64,000 nt of DNA, from assembly GCA_016703005.1 (NCBI GenBank), contig JADJCX010000031.1:62001-126000 (forward strand). The letters are read 5' to 3'. Under the pieces are notes generated by a model. That model did not search any database. It was not told where the DNA came from and saw only the letters and a list, made by a program, of their open reading frames with translations. This document shows positions 38,070 through 47,490 of the stretch, one piece after another. The position numbers and the translations under genes were made by a program. Within the stretch, counting starts at the first letter, position 1. The number at the start of each line of letters is the position of its first letter. The stretch comes from Flavobacteriales bacterium. Its GTDB lineage: Bacteria > Bacteroidota > Bacteroidia > Flavobacteriales_F > PHOS-HE28.

Positions 38070-39216
38070 TCACTCAGCTGTCCCGACCACCAGCCGCGCG
38101 TACACAGTATTCTTGTCCGTCCTCAGCGCAACTACATACGTCCCGGCAGGAACGCTATTCAGCATCACTTGCGCACCTACGGGTTTTAAGGAGGCCGTCT
38201 TTCGGCCCTGCGCGTCGAACCGGGTTATATCCACCACGTTCTCCAATCCATCCAGTGAAAACGATGAGATAGCCGGATTTGGGAATAACATGCGAATGGT
38301 TGGTGTCATCGCCTCATCGATTCCGACGCTACCGCAAGCGGCGGAGGTCAATATTGTATCGCGTTCGTTCAGCAGGGCGGCAAGCATACGATCACCTTGC
38401 CCTGTGGTGAACATGTTCTTGCAATTGGTCGTCGTGTAGTCCATGTAGTTCATGAACAGGTCGCTTTGGGTCGTATTGCCGCATGAGTAGAACGGATAGG
38501 CGGGGCAGAAATAGTGGAACGTTTGCAGGGGGCGTATCCGCGACGAGATCCATCTCCACAGGATGCTTCGCCAAAGTGCCACCGAATACGTGCTTGAGGC
38601 CGAAATAGTGGCCTAGTTCATGGGTCGGGGTATGGCTGTTAGTGATCTCATTGCAGTCCACCGCGATCCCATCCCAAGGTTGGCCCATCGAGGACGGTTG
38701 GCTTGAAGTGCCTCCAAAATAACTTCGATCGATGATGTACACGTTCAGGTAATGATGGGTGTCCCACGCATCCAAGCCGCCCGAAGCAGTCTGGAAGTGA
38801 TTGTTCCCAAGAAAAGTGTCCATCCAAAGCGCAGTATCGGTATAGGTGTGAGTGATGCCGCCTGTAGGGTTGCCCGCAGGGTCAACGCTCGCCAGACAGA
38901 ACTGAATATTCGTGGCGGCCGCTAGCCCCAAGAGGTCGCTTGGTGTGTTGACAGCATCGGCGTTCGTACGCGCAAAGTCGGCATTGATGAAATCGAGATG
39001 CGTAAGGATTGTTGCATCAGAAAGGTTCTGAGCAGCCGTGTGGTATAGCACATGGAAGACAATAGGCACGTAATACATCCCGCCGCCTTTCGCGACCGGG
39101 CGCGCGGGCACTGTCGCATCTTGCACAGCGCGAAGGGGACCGGCGTCACCATTGCATCGGAGGTCTTGTGCAATGGTGGGTATGGTCGGCCAAAGGACTA
39201 GCGCAAAAACCGGCAA
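38070..39216 (-). CDS. M43-type metallopeptidase with T9SS sorting domain, frameshift
   Basis: A secreted pappalysin-like zinc protease of about 382 residues. The zinc site is THELGHYFGLKHVFGG (HExxHxxGxxH). Typical M43 stretches are FHVLYHTAAQNLSDATILTH, MNYMDYTTTNCKNMFTTGQ (Met-turn region) and DRMLAALL. The C-terminal sorting domain reads RMLFPNPAISSFSLDGLE, ITRFDAQGRKTASL and VPAGTYVVALRT. The frame shifts near 38520, between the DLVADTPPAN and HYFCPAYPFYSC stretches. The N-terminus is unclear: the usable start is TTG at 39216, and an ATG near 39240 in another frame suggests a second indel in the signal peptide. Confidence 0.8.
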
Positions 39217-39388
39217 GCGGAAAGATGGCAGATGACATGGGATGTGCTTCTAGGGCTTACAAGAGTACCTACTGCTGGCAGGCGGAGCACTTGCGCTCAG
39301 GTTTCTTTTGTGATGTTCCTGCTTCAAGCGCAATTCCCACCAGGCTTGCGCTCGGGCTGAATACTCGCACCCGCAGTAGTGTTGACGC

Positions 39389-39418
39389 AACAACCCCGGC
39401 CTTTCGGCCAGGGCTGTT
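39389..39418 (-). terminator. hairpin terminator after the FN3 gene
   Basis: On the minus strand AACAGCCCTGGCC, loop GAAA, GGCCGGGGTTGTT, 22 bp after the stop of the fibronectin-type gene. The GAAA tetraloop supports a real RNA hairpin. The rest of 39217-39440 shows no gene. Confidence 0.7.
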
Positions 39419-39440
39419 GCCTGTGGCAGTGCGTAGCTGC

Positions 39441-40046
39441 TTAGGCAGCCTTTGCATTGATGGATTCGCAAGCGGGGCCTACGCCGGCCGTGCCCACCGC
39501 ATACACCCTGAAGGTGTACTGGCGGCCACTTACTAATCCGTGCAGCGTGAAGGAGCTGCGCTTGGTGGTGGCGGCCACCTCATAGGTGCCGTCCTCGCGC
39601 AACATTTCCAGCTGGTAATACGCTGCCACTTTCTCCGCTGCCCAACGGAACTTCACAGCTCCAAAGCCGGTGTACACGGCTTCGAATTGTTGGGGTTCAC
39701 CCGGCAGTGGGTGTTGCGCAGGTGGTTTTACGGTGTCGAAACCAGCGCTCACGATGGTCTCCGCATCGCCACCGCTGACAGTTTGCACTTGGGGTGCAAG
39801 GTCAACGATGAGCGCGCGCAGGATCGCGTGACACTTCCGCTTGGTTTCGTGTTCCAGCTTGCCTCCGTTGCCCGCAGCTGCAGCGTTGGCTGCGGCCAGG
39901 TTGTTGGAAGCCGTGGTGATCGCTGGCAACAAACCCTGAAGGCTTGCGTATGCCAGGTTCCCCGTCATGCTGGTAACAATGTGGTTGCTCTTTTCCACCA
40001 GAGCAGCTGAGGTGAGGCGGCTTACGCCCGTTTTAACTTTTGCCAT
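39441..40046 (-). CDS. fibronectin type III domain protein
   Basis: A 201-residue protein without a signal peptide. The N-terminal half (MAKVKTGVSRLTSAALVEKS, then ATTASNNLAAANAAAAGNGG) is helical. The C-terminal half is one FN3 domain (AVYTGFGAVKFRWAAEKVAAYY, LVSGRQYTFRVYAVGTAGVGP). This layout is common in Bacteroidota as a small, often multicopy, protein of unknown role; a phage-tail or surface-appendage function has been imagined but is unproven. A hairpin terminator follows. Confidence 0.75.
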   Translation of the reverse strand: MAKVKTGVSRLTSAALVEKSNHIVTSMTGNLAYASLQGLLPAITTASNNLAAANAAAAGNGGKLEHETKRKCHAILRALIVDLAPQVQTVSGGDAETIVSAGFDTVKPPAQHPLPGEPQQFEAVYTGFGAVKFRWAAEKVAAYYQLEMLREDGTYEVAATTKRSSFTLHGLVSGRQYTFRVYAVGTAGVGPACESINAKAA

Positions 40047-40352
40047 TCGCTTGCCGTGCCCGGGGGATGGTTTGTTGTCCCTTGCACAACACGCCCCCTT
40101 GTATGCAACGCCGGGCCACAGTGTTTCTCCGTAGATCCTTCAGAACGTGCTCAGTACAATTACTGAGAGACAGCTGGAAAAGCGCTCCAGTATTGGGTTT
40201 CAGCAAGTAGCCTCGGCAGCGTGGAGCGCCAGTTGCGCGGCTTTGGCGGCAAAAGAATTTGCGTGCCCCGAAGAGCACAGAAAGCACAAGAATCTCCGGA
40301 AACCCGCTACTGTCAAGCATTCGCGGCGTTACCCGTGTGCAATTACATGCGC

Positions 40353-40604
40353 CGGAAGTTGGTAAGCATAGCCCTCGAGTTCATAAGCAACGCACGATCG
40401 CTCATGAACATGGGCCGATCGTTCATGAACATTGATCGATCGCTCATAAGCATTCACGACAAGTTCATAAGCAAAGCGCGATCGCTCACGAACATTGATC
40501 GATCGTTCATGAACATGGGCGGCAAGTTCATGAGCAAAGGCGCCATGTTCATGAACTTGGCAGGATCGTCAATGGGTTTTGCGCGATCGCCAGTGAACTT
40601 GTCG
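40353..40604 (+). repeat. 12-unit 21-bp tandem repeat (heptapeptide-coding)
   Basis: Twelve 21-bp units in register, for example cgatcgctcatgaacatggg plus c at 40395 and a close relative at 40416. Read in frame from an ATG at 40347 they give heptads RSLMNMG, RSFMNID, RSLISIH, DKFISKA, RSLTNID, RSFMNMG, GKFMSKG, AMFMNLA. The hydrophobic residue at heptad positions 3, 4 and 6 is kept although bases vary, so the frame may be translated. The rest of 40047-40568 has no recognised gene. The frame runs on to 40853, antisense to the response regulator. Confidence 0.7.
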
Positions 40605-41324
40605 CGCATGCAGACGCACTATTTCACCAACCCTGCACGCACGGCCCACAGCCCCCAGGCCCATGCGCGACTTCAGCCCCAACAGTTTGCAGATGTTATA
40701 GATATGACTGTCCACGGTGCGGGGCTTCAAGTTCAGGTTGGCCGCCGCCTGCGTGCTGTTGGGCTCCCGGTCGCTGATCGCTTCTCGATCACCTCAAGTG
40801 TCGCGATGAGAGCAATGCGAGCGCCTCCTGGCGTTGCCGTTCTTCCTTGCTGATACCATCGGGGGGTTCTCCAGCATACAGCGGTGTACGCGCTCGGTTA
40901 TGTAGCAACCGTTGGTGCGCATCTGCTCCCACGGCCCGCACAAAAGGGGTTCCCATTGCCCTCCGTCTTTACGATGTAGCCGCGCGCGCCGAGGTGCATG
41001 GCCTTCAGTATCCACTGGTCGCTATTGTTGAAGCTGAAAGCTATGGCAGGCAGGTCCGGCCACAGCTCCCGAAGTGCCGCGATCGTTTCGAAACCGTCCA
41101 TGACGGGCATGCTCGGATCCACGAATGCCAAGTGTATCGGCCCGGCCTTCGGCAGCGTCCAATAGTTGACGCCCATCGGTGGCGCGCACAACCACCCGCA
41201 CATAGGGCAAACGCTGCAGGACGGCCGCTATGCCATCCATTACAATAGGGTGGTCATCGGCCAAGGCCACATTGAAGATGGGCTGGTCGGGGTGCGCGGA
41301 AGATGCTGGCTTGGCTGTGGCCAT
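40569..41324 (-). pseudogene. NarL/FixJ-type response regulator, degraded
   Basis: Pieces of one regulator are spread over three frames. The receiver start is NVALADDHPIVMDGIAAVLQ, then LAFVDPSMPVMDGFETIAAL (phospho-acceptor Asp), AFSFNNSDQWILKAMHLGARGY. A LuxR-type helix-turn-helix follows (ISDREPNSTQAAANLNLKP, RTVDSHIYNICKLLGLKSRM). At least three frame changes in 750 bp, more than in any conserved neighbour, suggest real decay. No histidine kinase is adjacent. Its inferred end overlaps the 21-bp repeat array on the other strand. Confidence 0.65.
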
Positions 41325-41510
41325 GGGGCGGGGGGTTAGACAAGTCTAACGCCGCCATGGGGCGATCACGGGTAGGCTGGGATGCTGGCTTTTGAGCGGG
41401 CGGATGTGAAATACTGCGTGCCGCGCGGGCAATGGCGCAACGCAACCCCGCCCACCACCCCTGCGTAACAGGCCTTGTTTTCATGATGTTGGTTTTTGCG
41501 TTTTCACTCG

Positions 41511-41541
41511 CGGGGGCTTCGGCCCCCGTTGGTGTTTTTTT
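41511..41541 (+). terminator. rho-independent terminator
   Basis: CGGGGGC (41511-41517), loop TTCG, GCCCCCG (41522-41528), then ttggtgttttttt. A classic plus-strand terminator, yet no plus-strand gene ends upstream in 41325-41510, so an unseen transcript may end here. Confidence 0.7.
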
Positions 41542-41622
41542 GGTGGCTGCTGTTGATGGGGTGTCCGACACCTGTTCGTAAGAAGTGGCCCACTGGGGAA
41601 GGTTTTCCACGCATCGCGCACC

Positions 41623-41630
41623 TACGTTCG
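41623..41630 (+). promoter_or_regulatory. promoter-like box TACGTTCG
   Basis: TACGTTCG, 6 bp before the ATG of the next gene. Related TAnnTTCG boxes precede the genes at 1394 and 50783, suggesting a local variant of the TAnnTTTG element. Confidence 0.3.
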
Positions 41631-41636
41631 CCGCCG

Positions 41637-41969
41637 ATGAACCGATACTCCCGCGCAGCTGTATTTCTACTGGTCGGCACCACGGCGTGCCGAAAGGACA
41701 AGCTGCGCGAAGTGGATTACATGGTGGGCTGCGCCTCGTGCGATGTCACCTACCTGAACGACGAAGGCACCACGGCGCAGCAGACCACCACCGGCTCGTG
41801 GAAGTATACCATGAAGGTGCCCGAAGGCCGCAACCTTTCGCTGAAGGCGGAGAGCAACAACAGCATCGGCGGTGTTACCGTTTCGATCCGCGTGGATGGC
41901 GAGCCCTTTCTTACGCAGACCAAGAACGACACCTTCGCCGTGGCCATGGTGGCGGGGTTGGTGCCGTAG
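41637..41969 (+). CDS. small lipoprotein, possibly MmpS-like fold
   Basis: A 110-residue protein with a lipoprotein-like signal (MNRYSRAAVFLLVGTTAC, Cys 18). The mature part is a small beta-sandwich: DYMVGCASCDVTYLNDEG, TGSWKYTMKVPEGRNLSLKA, GGVTVSIRVDGEPFLTQ. The pattern of a VTY strand, a hydrophobic middle strand and a late I-x-VDG strand resembles MmpS-type small proteins, by eye only. The start ATG at 41637 follows a promoter-like box; an in-frame Met 47 codons upstream is rejected. Confidence 0.6.
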   Translation: MNRYSRAAVFLLVGTTACRKDKLREVDYMVGCASCDVTYLNDEGTTAQQTTTGSWKYTMKVPEGRNLSLKAESNNSIGGVTVSIRVDGEPFLTQTKNDTFAVAMVAGLVP

Positions 41970-42074
41970 CCTGTGGGCGCGCCGCGCGCAACACATTGCC
42001 ACGAACGCACGATCCCCGCAGGCGGATCAATTGATCGCCCACGGGGATCGGCTAAATGAAAGCGTAGCAGCCGC

Positions 42075-42367
42075 CTAGCTGTTGCTGCCTTGTGGCGTCT
42101 TGGTATCGGTGCCGGTGTTCGTTGCATGGCGGTCGTTACCGAGGTAGTGCGGGCCGGATCGGGAACGCTGCCAGGGGCATTGTTCTTTCCGTCCTTGCGG
42201 TCATCGGTCTTCGGCGCCTCGTGCTTGTCGGCCGTTGGTGCGCCCGGCAGTGGTTGCCCCGCCTTGTTGTTCGTAGTAGCGTCCGGCGAAGGCGCGTTCG
42301 TTACCGGAACCTTGGTGTCCTGTGCACTGCTCTGGGTAGTGCTCTTGTTGTCGTTGGTGGTGATCAT
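42075..42367 (-). CDS. small hydrophilic low-complexity protein, frameshift
   Basis: Begins MITTNDNKSTTQSSAQDT and goes on with PSPDATTNNKAGQPLPGAPT, HEAPKTDDRKDGKNNAPGSV. After a shift near 42150 it ends NDRHATNTGTDTKTPQGSNS with stop at 42075-42077. Rich in Thr, Asn, Ser, Asp, Lys and Pro with no hydrophobic core, so it is probably disordered. No family was recognised. It may be a stress-type or desiccation-type small protein (speculation). Confidence 0.4.
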
Positions 42368-42623
42368 GGTACCAGGTGTTTTTAGTGAGGAGCAGGTGGG
42401 TCCGCTTCCGGAACTTCCACAGGCTCTTGCCAGCTGTATCAACAAACCAGCGACCGCTTGCGACCGGCGCACCAACTGCTACCGACTTCGCTAAGTCTCA
42501 GGTTGTTCCCACTTGCGCAGACTTGGCCCAGCGTGGTTTCCCTTGGGGAAGGATCGGGGCGAGAGTGCCGCAAATGCGGGGAGCACAGAGACCGAAGTCA
42601 AAGGGGTAATCGTTGTTGACTAT

Positions 42624-45007
42624 CTAGTTGTCAATCCCTTCGGATTCATCATCGTGCGGAGGATCCAGGATGATACCCATATCTCGTAGGGCCTTGTTCA
42701 CCCTCTGCTTGCCCTTTTTAGAACCACCTACCGCTATTTCAATGAGTGCCTTGAACTGATTCTCAAGCGTCTCTCGTTTTCGCGCCTCCTCACCAATTGC
42801 TGCTTTTGTTCGGGCATAGTCATTAATGAGTTCGTTAACGGGTGCTGCAACCCCATACCCCAAAGCCCGGGCGGCTTTTGCAACCTGTAGGGCCGCAGTA
42901 CCCAAGTCACTATTCATTTCCACAACAACTCCTTGCTCTGACCTCAGCCGGAAAGCATCAATGGAAGCGCTCAATTCATGTTTCACATCCCACTCAAGGC
43001 GATCCAAGGGTTTGTTCTTCAGATCAATCCCAAGTGATGCAAGCACATGAATATCCCTTTTCAAATACTCGGCGCTCGCCACGATAATTGGGTTAAAGAG
43101 CATGTGGATCATGTCGTCATCCTCAATACCAATTCCGCAGACTAATGATGCTAAGGTCGAAAGCCCCCTTGTCGGGATATGAACCCTTCCCTTATTCCCC
43201 CAAAGTTCGTGGCCTTGGATATACCTGAACGCGCGGTCATCACTAACCAGATAGCCCTTTGCCTTACTCGTAACATCACTTCCCATCGCGGCCAGATGGA
43301 AGATCATCCTCACATCCGATGTTACCCGCATCTGTTTTCCTCATCGACCCGATAGCCTGCTTTTGTCGCGTTTGCTCTTTATTATAGAGAATCGACTCTT
43401 CAAGCAGTGCAATCGGTGCTCCTCCTCTGGAACAGATGTGAGATTTTGCACCCTGATGGAGAGTCGGCGACCAAGGACATGCCGGAGGTAGTCCATCGGA
43501 TTTTTCAGTCGTAGTACTTCGCCCAGTATTGGTTCGCGTTGAGTTCAATGCCATTATTAACTCCGTAATAGTACCCGCGAACAATAGCGTGCCAGACAGT
43601 CTCTTCAACTGCGGCAACGGGCAATCGCAAAAGCGTTGTTGAGAATAGATTAAAAGTGCGATCTGCTCGCGAAATGTGTAGGAGAACCTCGTCCATCACA
43701 TGATGGCTCACTACTACACTGATTCCAGCCTTTTGAAGACTTCTTAGAGCCTTCAATAGTGGCCGGTGCTCGGGCAATTCTTCCACTAACAGACCAAGCA
43801 CGGCATCCGTATCTAGGGCAATGCAACTGCGCTCCATTACGGCCTGCTGCCATCGCCTTCCGACGGGATCGATATTTCTAATGGCTAAGGCCGCGTGTGA
43901 GCGCACCAGAGGCAAACAGCATGACCTTTTCCTTGTCTTGAACAAATGATGCAAATGCAAGCACCGCGCATCGTGCAACATCAAGTGAAGGTCACGACCA
44001 TAATTGTCGCAACATCGCCTTCCTCTGTGACATTTGATGAAGCAAGTTGGGTCGCATCGGTAAGTGGGCCAGCGGCTCTTATGAGAGACAATACGGCACG
44101 GCGCAGATTCCGATCAAGATAACCACATGCAGCGTCACTGAGTTTTCGCTCGCATACACAAGCCGCATGTATTGCGGAGTACAATGCTTGATAAGCGTTC
44201 TTTGATAATTCGGAAGCCTCAACAAACTTCTCCAGAAGCGCTTCCTTACAAACGTCCTGGGTACCGTGGCTTTCACAGAAACCTTGTCGGACAAGCGCGT
44301 CACAAGCCGATGCAATCCGATGCTCATCCACGATCGCCCGGCAATAATTGATTCACGGGGTCAAGTAGGTTGGCTTTCTCCGCTTGCCCGCCCAAACCTG
44401 CAATCACAGCGAGAACCGTTTTTTCAAACAGAGTGCTTCGCGTCAGCCTTGCATGCGGGGAGAAGACAAACGAACCTAAAGAGGCTAGGAGAGCATGCCT
44501 GAGGCGAGAATCCGTCAATTCAAGCGGGTCAGGGGAGTCTAGCAGTGTGATTAGTTGTTCTCGGGCACTGCCGAAGAATCGGGCGTAAATCCTCGATCCA
44601 GGTTTACTCAACTGCCCAATGAGATAATCATCGCCCCTGACCTCTAGCGTAACTCCACTCCCTTTCGCTTCACTAATCATCTCTCTTCTCAGCTTACTTA
44701 AAACCGGATGCCGAGTAAGGAAAACGAGATGCTCACACGTATTGCCTGTCTCAGCAAGTCGGTCTATTGTCAATTTGACCTTACTCCGCAAAGCGACGTT
44801 GGAAGTAATTTGGACAATAGTTCTTACTCCGGTCCCACCCCTAAAGAAACTTTCGTTCACAGCGTCAATACCTTCATCACCGGTTCCTCCAATTTTCTGT
44901 AGAGACGGGAAATCGTCGGCGACAAGTACAGCGTATGCAAGCTTCTCAAATTGCCCCCAATCGATAGGTTTCGAAATAGCGTCCGCGACAACATCTCTTT
45001 GACCCAT
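42624..45007 (-). CDS. putative multidomain nuclease (Mrr-like PD-(D/E)XK plus PIN-like), frameshifted
   Basis: Pieces of about 795 residues form one coherent chain. N-terminus: FEKLAYAVLVADDFPSLQ, then GGTGDEGIDAVNESFF and RTIVQITSN, an Mrr-type nuclease pattern with G-x-G-D-x-G-I-D. Middle: helical (LRHALLASLGSFVFSPHARL, AYQALYSAIHAACV). C-terminal third: PIN-like, CIALDTDAVLGLLVEELPEH, VVSHHVMDEVLLHISRAD, TSDVRMIFHLAAMGSDV and KGYLVSDDRAFRYIQGH, with Asp and Glu in PIN positions. A charged helical tail follows. At least five frame changes occur. The stretch is visibly more AT-rich than its surroundings, a sign of transfer. An antiphage role is possible but unproven. An in-frame GTG at 45058 is an alternative start. 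It could also be two or more genes. Confidence 0.55.
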
Positions 45008-45290
45008 CTTACTTTTTCGTATAGAGCGAAGGTATTTCCTGCTGGAGTACCAATTCACCGAAAGATTTCGCGGCTAATGGACGACCACGCGCTCGGTCAC
45101 TCCCCAATTGCCGTCACAGCCCCATAGCACGACATCATATAGTCAGTGTGCCTCGCATTGCCCGCCCGCCCGTAACCTTTGGCCGCACCTGCCCTTCGCT
45201 GAATGACGCTTCAGGCAACCAAATCGTAACGGCTATGTTTGGCCAAGGCGGCCTTAGGTGAACACATCACTCCTCGCGTCACCTCTCACC

Positions 45291-46223
45291 ATGAAGCATC
45301 TCGCTCTCGCCGCCACCATGTTGTTGCTCTGCCCCAACCGTTGTGCGCCCAGTGGGATGTCAACGACTATGAAAGGGCAAGGAGATAACGCCGGAAGTGA
45401 TGACGGCACTCAAGGCCACCACCACAATCTTCTTCTACCGCACGGGCGACGAACCGCGCAAGGCCGATTGGCAGAAAGCGTTGAGCGCGGTATGGAAGGT
45501 CACGCCGCTGGAAATGCAGCCCTACTCGGCGTATGCCTCATACGCCGCCGAAATGGAAAAGCCCAGCGGCCACTCCTTCCTCACCATCGATAACAGCTTG
45601 GATGAGTTCGGCATCACCACCACCTTCCTGCAGCTGCGTCTTCCGTGGACGGAGAAGCAGAACATCAACGGCAAACGCACCATGTGGAAGGAACTCGTGC
45701 GTATTCCTCTGGACAATTCAATGGAGACCTTGGCGATGAAGGGCGGCATCGAGGACGACTATCTCTACGGCGCGGCCGTGATCGGAATTGGCAGCCGTAC
45801 ATCAGCCAACCTGCTGCGGCCCGTGAGCAAGTTGCTCGCCGAGGAACGGAGGTGCATTGGATAGCGCCGCACCACGATGAAGCCCTCTTCAAGAAAGCTT
45901 ACCGCGATTCGATGGTGGTGATCGACTATTCCTTGGAAGTGTGGGTGACAAGTTGGGCCGCATGGATTGGAGAAGCCCAAGAAAAGTCCGTTATCGTTCT
46001 GCACGCGGCGTATGAAGCCGATCGCGCCGGAAGCGCTGGACGCCATGCTGGCCGATAGGCCGAGCCCGCGTTCCACTATGTTGTTTCGGCGCGCTATGGC
46101 ACGCGCAAATTGCTGTGGGTGCAGAGCAGCAAGGATGGCGAAGCCGTGTACTTCGGTTGGAACAACATCGGCTACACGGTCGAGATGTTCGAGGACATGT
46201 GCAAGATCGCCAAAGGCGACTAG
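45291..46223 (+). CDS. secreted hypothetical protein, several frameshifts
   Basis: About 310 residues in fragments. A signal peptide starts MKHLALAATMLLLCP. Then MTALKATTTIFFYRTGDEPR, FLTIDNSLDEFGITTTFLQL, GGIEDDYLYGAAVIG, VHWIAPHHDEALFKKAYRDS, KSVIVLHAAYEAD and a C-terminus YVVSARYGTRKLLWVQSS, AVYFGWNNIGYTVEMFED. Frames change near 45350, 45790, 45950 and 46060. No family was recognised. It is followed by a GNAT gene after 7 bp, so the two may be co-transcribed. The 232 bp before it hold no gene. Confidence 0.5.
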
Positions 46224-46230
46224 CGCCACA

Positions 46231-46695
46231 ATGGAACAGGCAACGTACCGCACCTACCGCACCGACGCCACCGATCCCGCATTACGCGCACTGGTAGTTG
46301 AGTTGGACAAAGACCTCGCGATACGCGACGGAAAGGACCACGCGTTCTTCGCGCAGTACAACGGGCTCGATCAGATCAAGCATGTGGTGGTGGTGATGGA
46401 AGGAGAAGTGCCCGTGGGCTGCGGTGCCTTCAAAGCCTTCGGCGATGGGGTGGTGGAGGTGAAGCGTATGTATGTGCCACCGGCGCACCGGCAACGCGGC
46501 ATCGCCTCGTTGGTGCTGCGCGAGCTGGAACGATGGGCGCACGAGCTGGGCCACCAGCGCTGTGTGCTGGAGACCGGCGAGAAACAACCGGAGGCGATCG
46601 CGCTCTACACCAAGCGCGGTTACCGCGTGATCCCCAACTACGGGCAGTACGTGGGTGTGCTCAGCAGCGTTTGTTTCGAGAAGGAGGTTGGGTGA
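46231..46695 (+). CDS. GNAT-family N-acetyltransferase
   Basis: A 154-residue single-domain acetyltransferase. The acetyl-CoA binding loop is clear: VEVKRMYVPPAHRQRGIASLVL (Q/R-x-x-G-x-A). Before it lies KHVVVVMEGEVPVGCGAFKAF, and after it ERWAHELGHQRCVLETGEKQ and YTKRGYRVIPNYGQY. The start MEQATYRTYR at 46231 follows the upstream stop by 7 bp. The substrate is unknown; family members often modify amino-group metabolites or antibiotics. Confidence 0.88.
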   Translation: MEQATYRTYRTDATDPALRALVVELDKDLAIRDGKDHAFFAQYNGLDQIKHVVVVMEGEVPVGCGAFKAFGDGVVEVKRMYVPPAHRQRGIASLVLRELERWAHELGHQRCVLETGEKQPEAIALYTKRGYRVIPNYGQYVGVLSSVCFEKEVG

Positions 46696-46710
46696 GGGTG
46701 TGGGATCTAG

Positions 46711-47490
46711 CTACTCCCCGCGCAGATCCAGATTGTAGACGAGGCCCACTTGCAAGGTGTGGTTGCGCTCCGCGCGAATACCATCGGCCTTGAATACATA
46801 TTGGTTGAGGTAGCCGAGCTGCACGTTCACGTTGGTGTTGAAACGCCAGCCGAGCGCGGCGTACAGGCGGTTCTGGTCCAACACGTTGGCGCCCACATGC
46901 TGGCCGAATTGAATGAATACTTCATCGTACACCGCCAGGAAGAGCGTGTTGTTCAGCAGCTCTTTGCGGCTCAGCGGCACGGTTACCATGAAGCGGTAGC
47001 GCGCGCGCTGCTTGAACTGGTGACCATCGGCCACGGTGCCGCCCTCGCCATCGGGTATGCGCTGTTCCATGAAGCGTTGCTCCAACCGGAAACGGTGTTG
47101 GAACTGCGCGCGCCAAGCCGATTGTGCCAGCAGGAACTGCTGCCAGATGCGGTGCTCGTTGAACCGGTAGGCGATGGGTTGCTCGCCGTACGGAAAGCTC
47201 GCGATCCACCCATAGCCCGCGCTGATCATGGGGCCTGCCGGTGTGTAGTAGTCCGCACCCACGCGCACCACCGATTGCTGCCAGTGTTCGACACCATCGT
47301 GCCGACGCCATTGCCCTTCGGTGTGCACGCCCCAGTGCTTGGTAAGGCGGTGGTTGCCGTTGTACATCACCCAGGCGTTCCGCTGATCGGCCACGGGATC
47401 TTGCGCGTGCACGCGCCGTGCGCATGCCATGGCGAGCAACACGCACACAATGCTGCCGAAGAGCCGGTATCGAATGGATGATGCGGGCAT
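46711..47490 (-). CDS. DUF2490 family outer-membrane-type protein
   Basis: A 259-residue protein with a signal peptide (FGSIVCVLLAMACARRVHAQ). The body is made of amphipathic beta strands (NAWVMYNGNHRLTKHWGVHTEG, HRFRLEQRFMEQRI, YRFMVTVPLSRKELLNNTLF, LYAALGWRFNTNVNVQLGYL), ending LQVGLVYNLDL. This is the DUF2490 pattern, thought to be a small outer-membrane beta-barrel. The start MPASSIRYRL (47490) faces the dockerin-repeat gene across a 73-bp divergent promoter region. A truncated copy lies at 48999-49226. Confidence 0.8.
   Translation of the reverse strand: MPASSIRYRLFGSIVCVLLAMACARRVHAQDPVADQRNAWVMYNGNHRLTKHWGVHTEGQWRRHDGVEHWQQSVVRVGADYYTPAGPMISAGYGWIASFPYGEQPIAYRFNEHRIWQQFLLAQSAWRAQFQHRFRLEQRFMEQRIPDGEGGTVADGHQFKQRARYRFMVTVPLSRKELLNNTLFLAVYDEVFIQFGQHVGANVLDQNRLYAALGWRFNTNVNVQLGYLNQYVFKADGIRAERNHTLQVGLVYNLDLRGE

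Noticed and set aside
40353..40604. CRISPR array
   Set aside because: Units are contiguous 21-bp repeats without spacers, too short and too variable for CRISPR repeats, and no cas gene is near.
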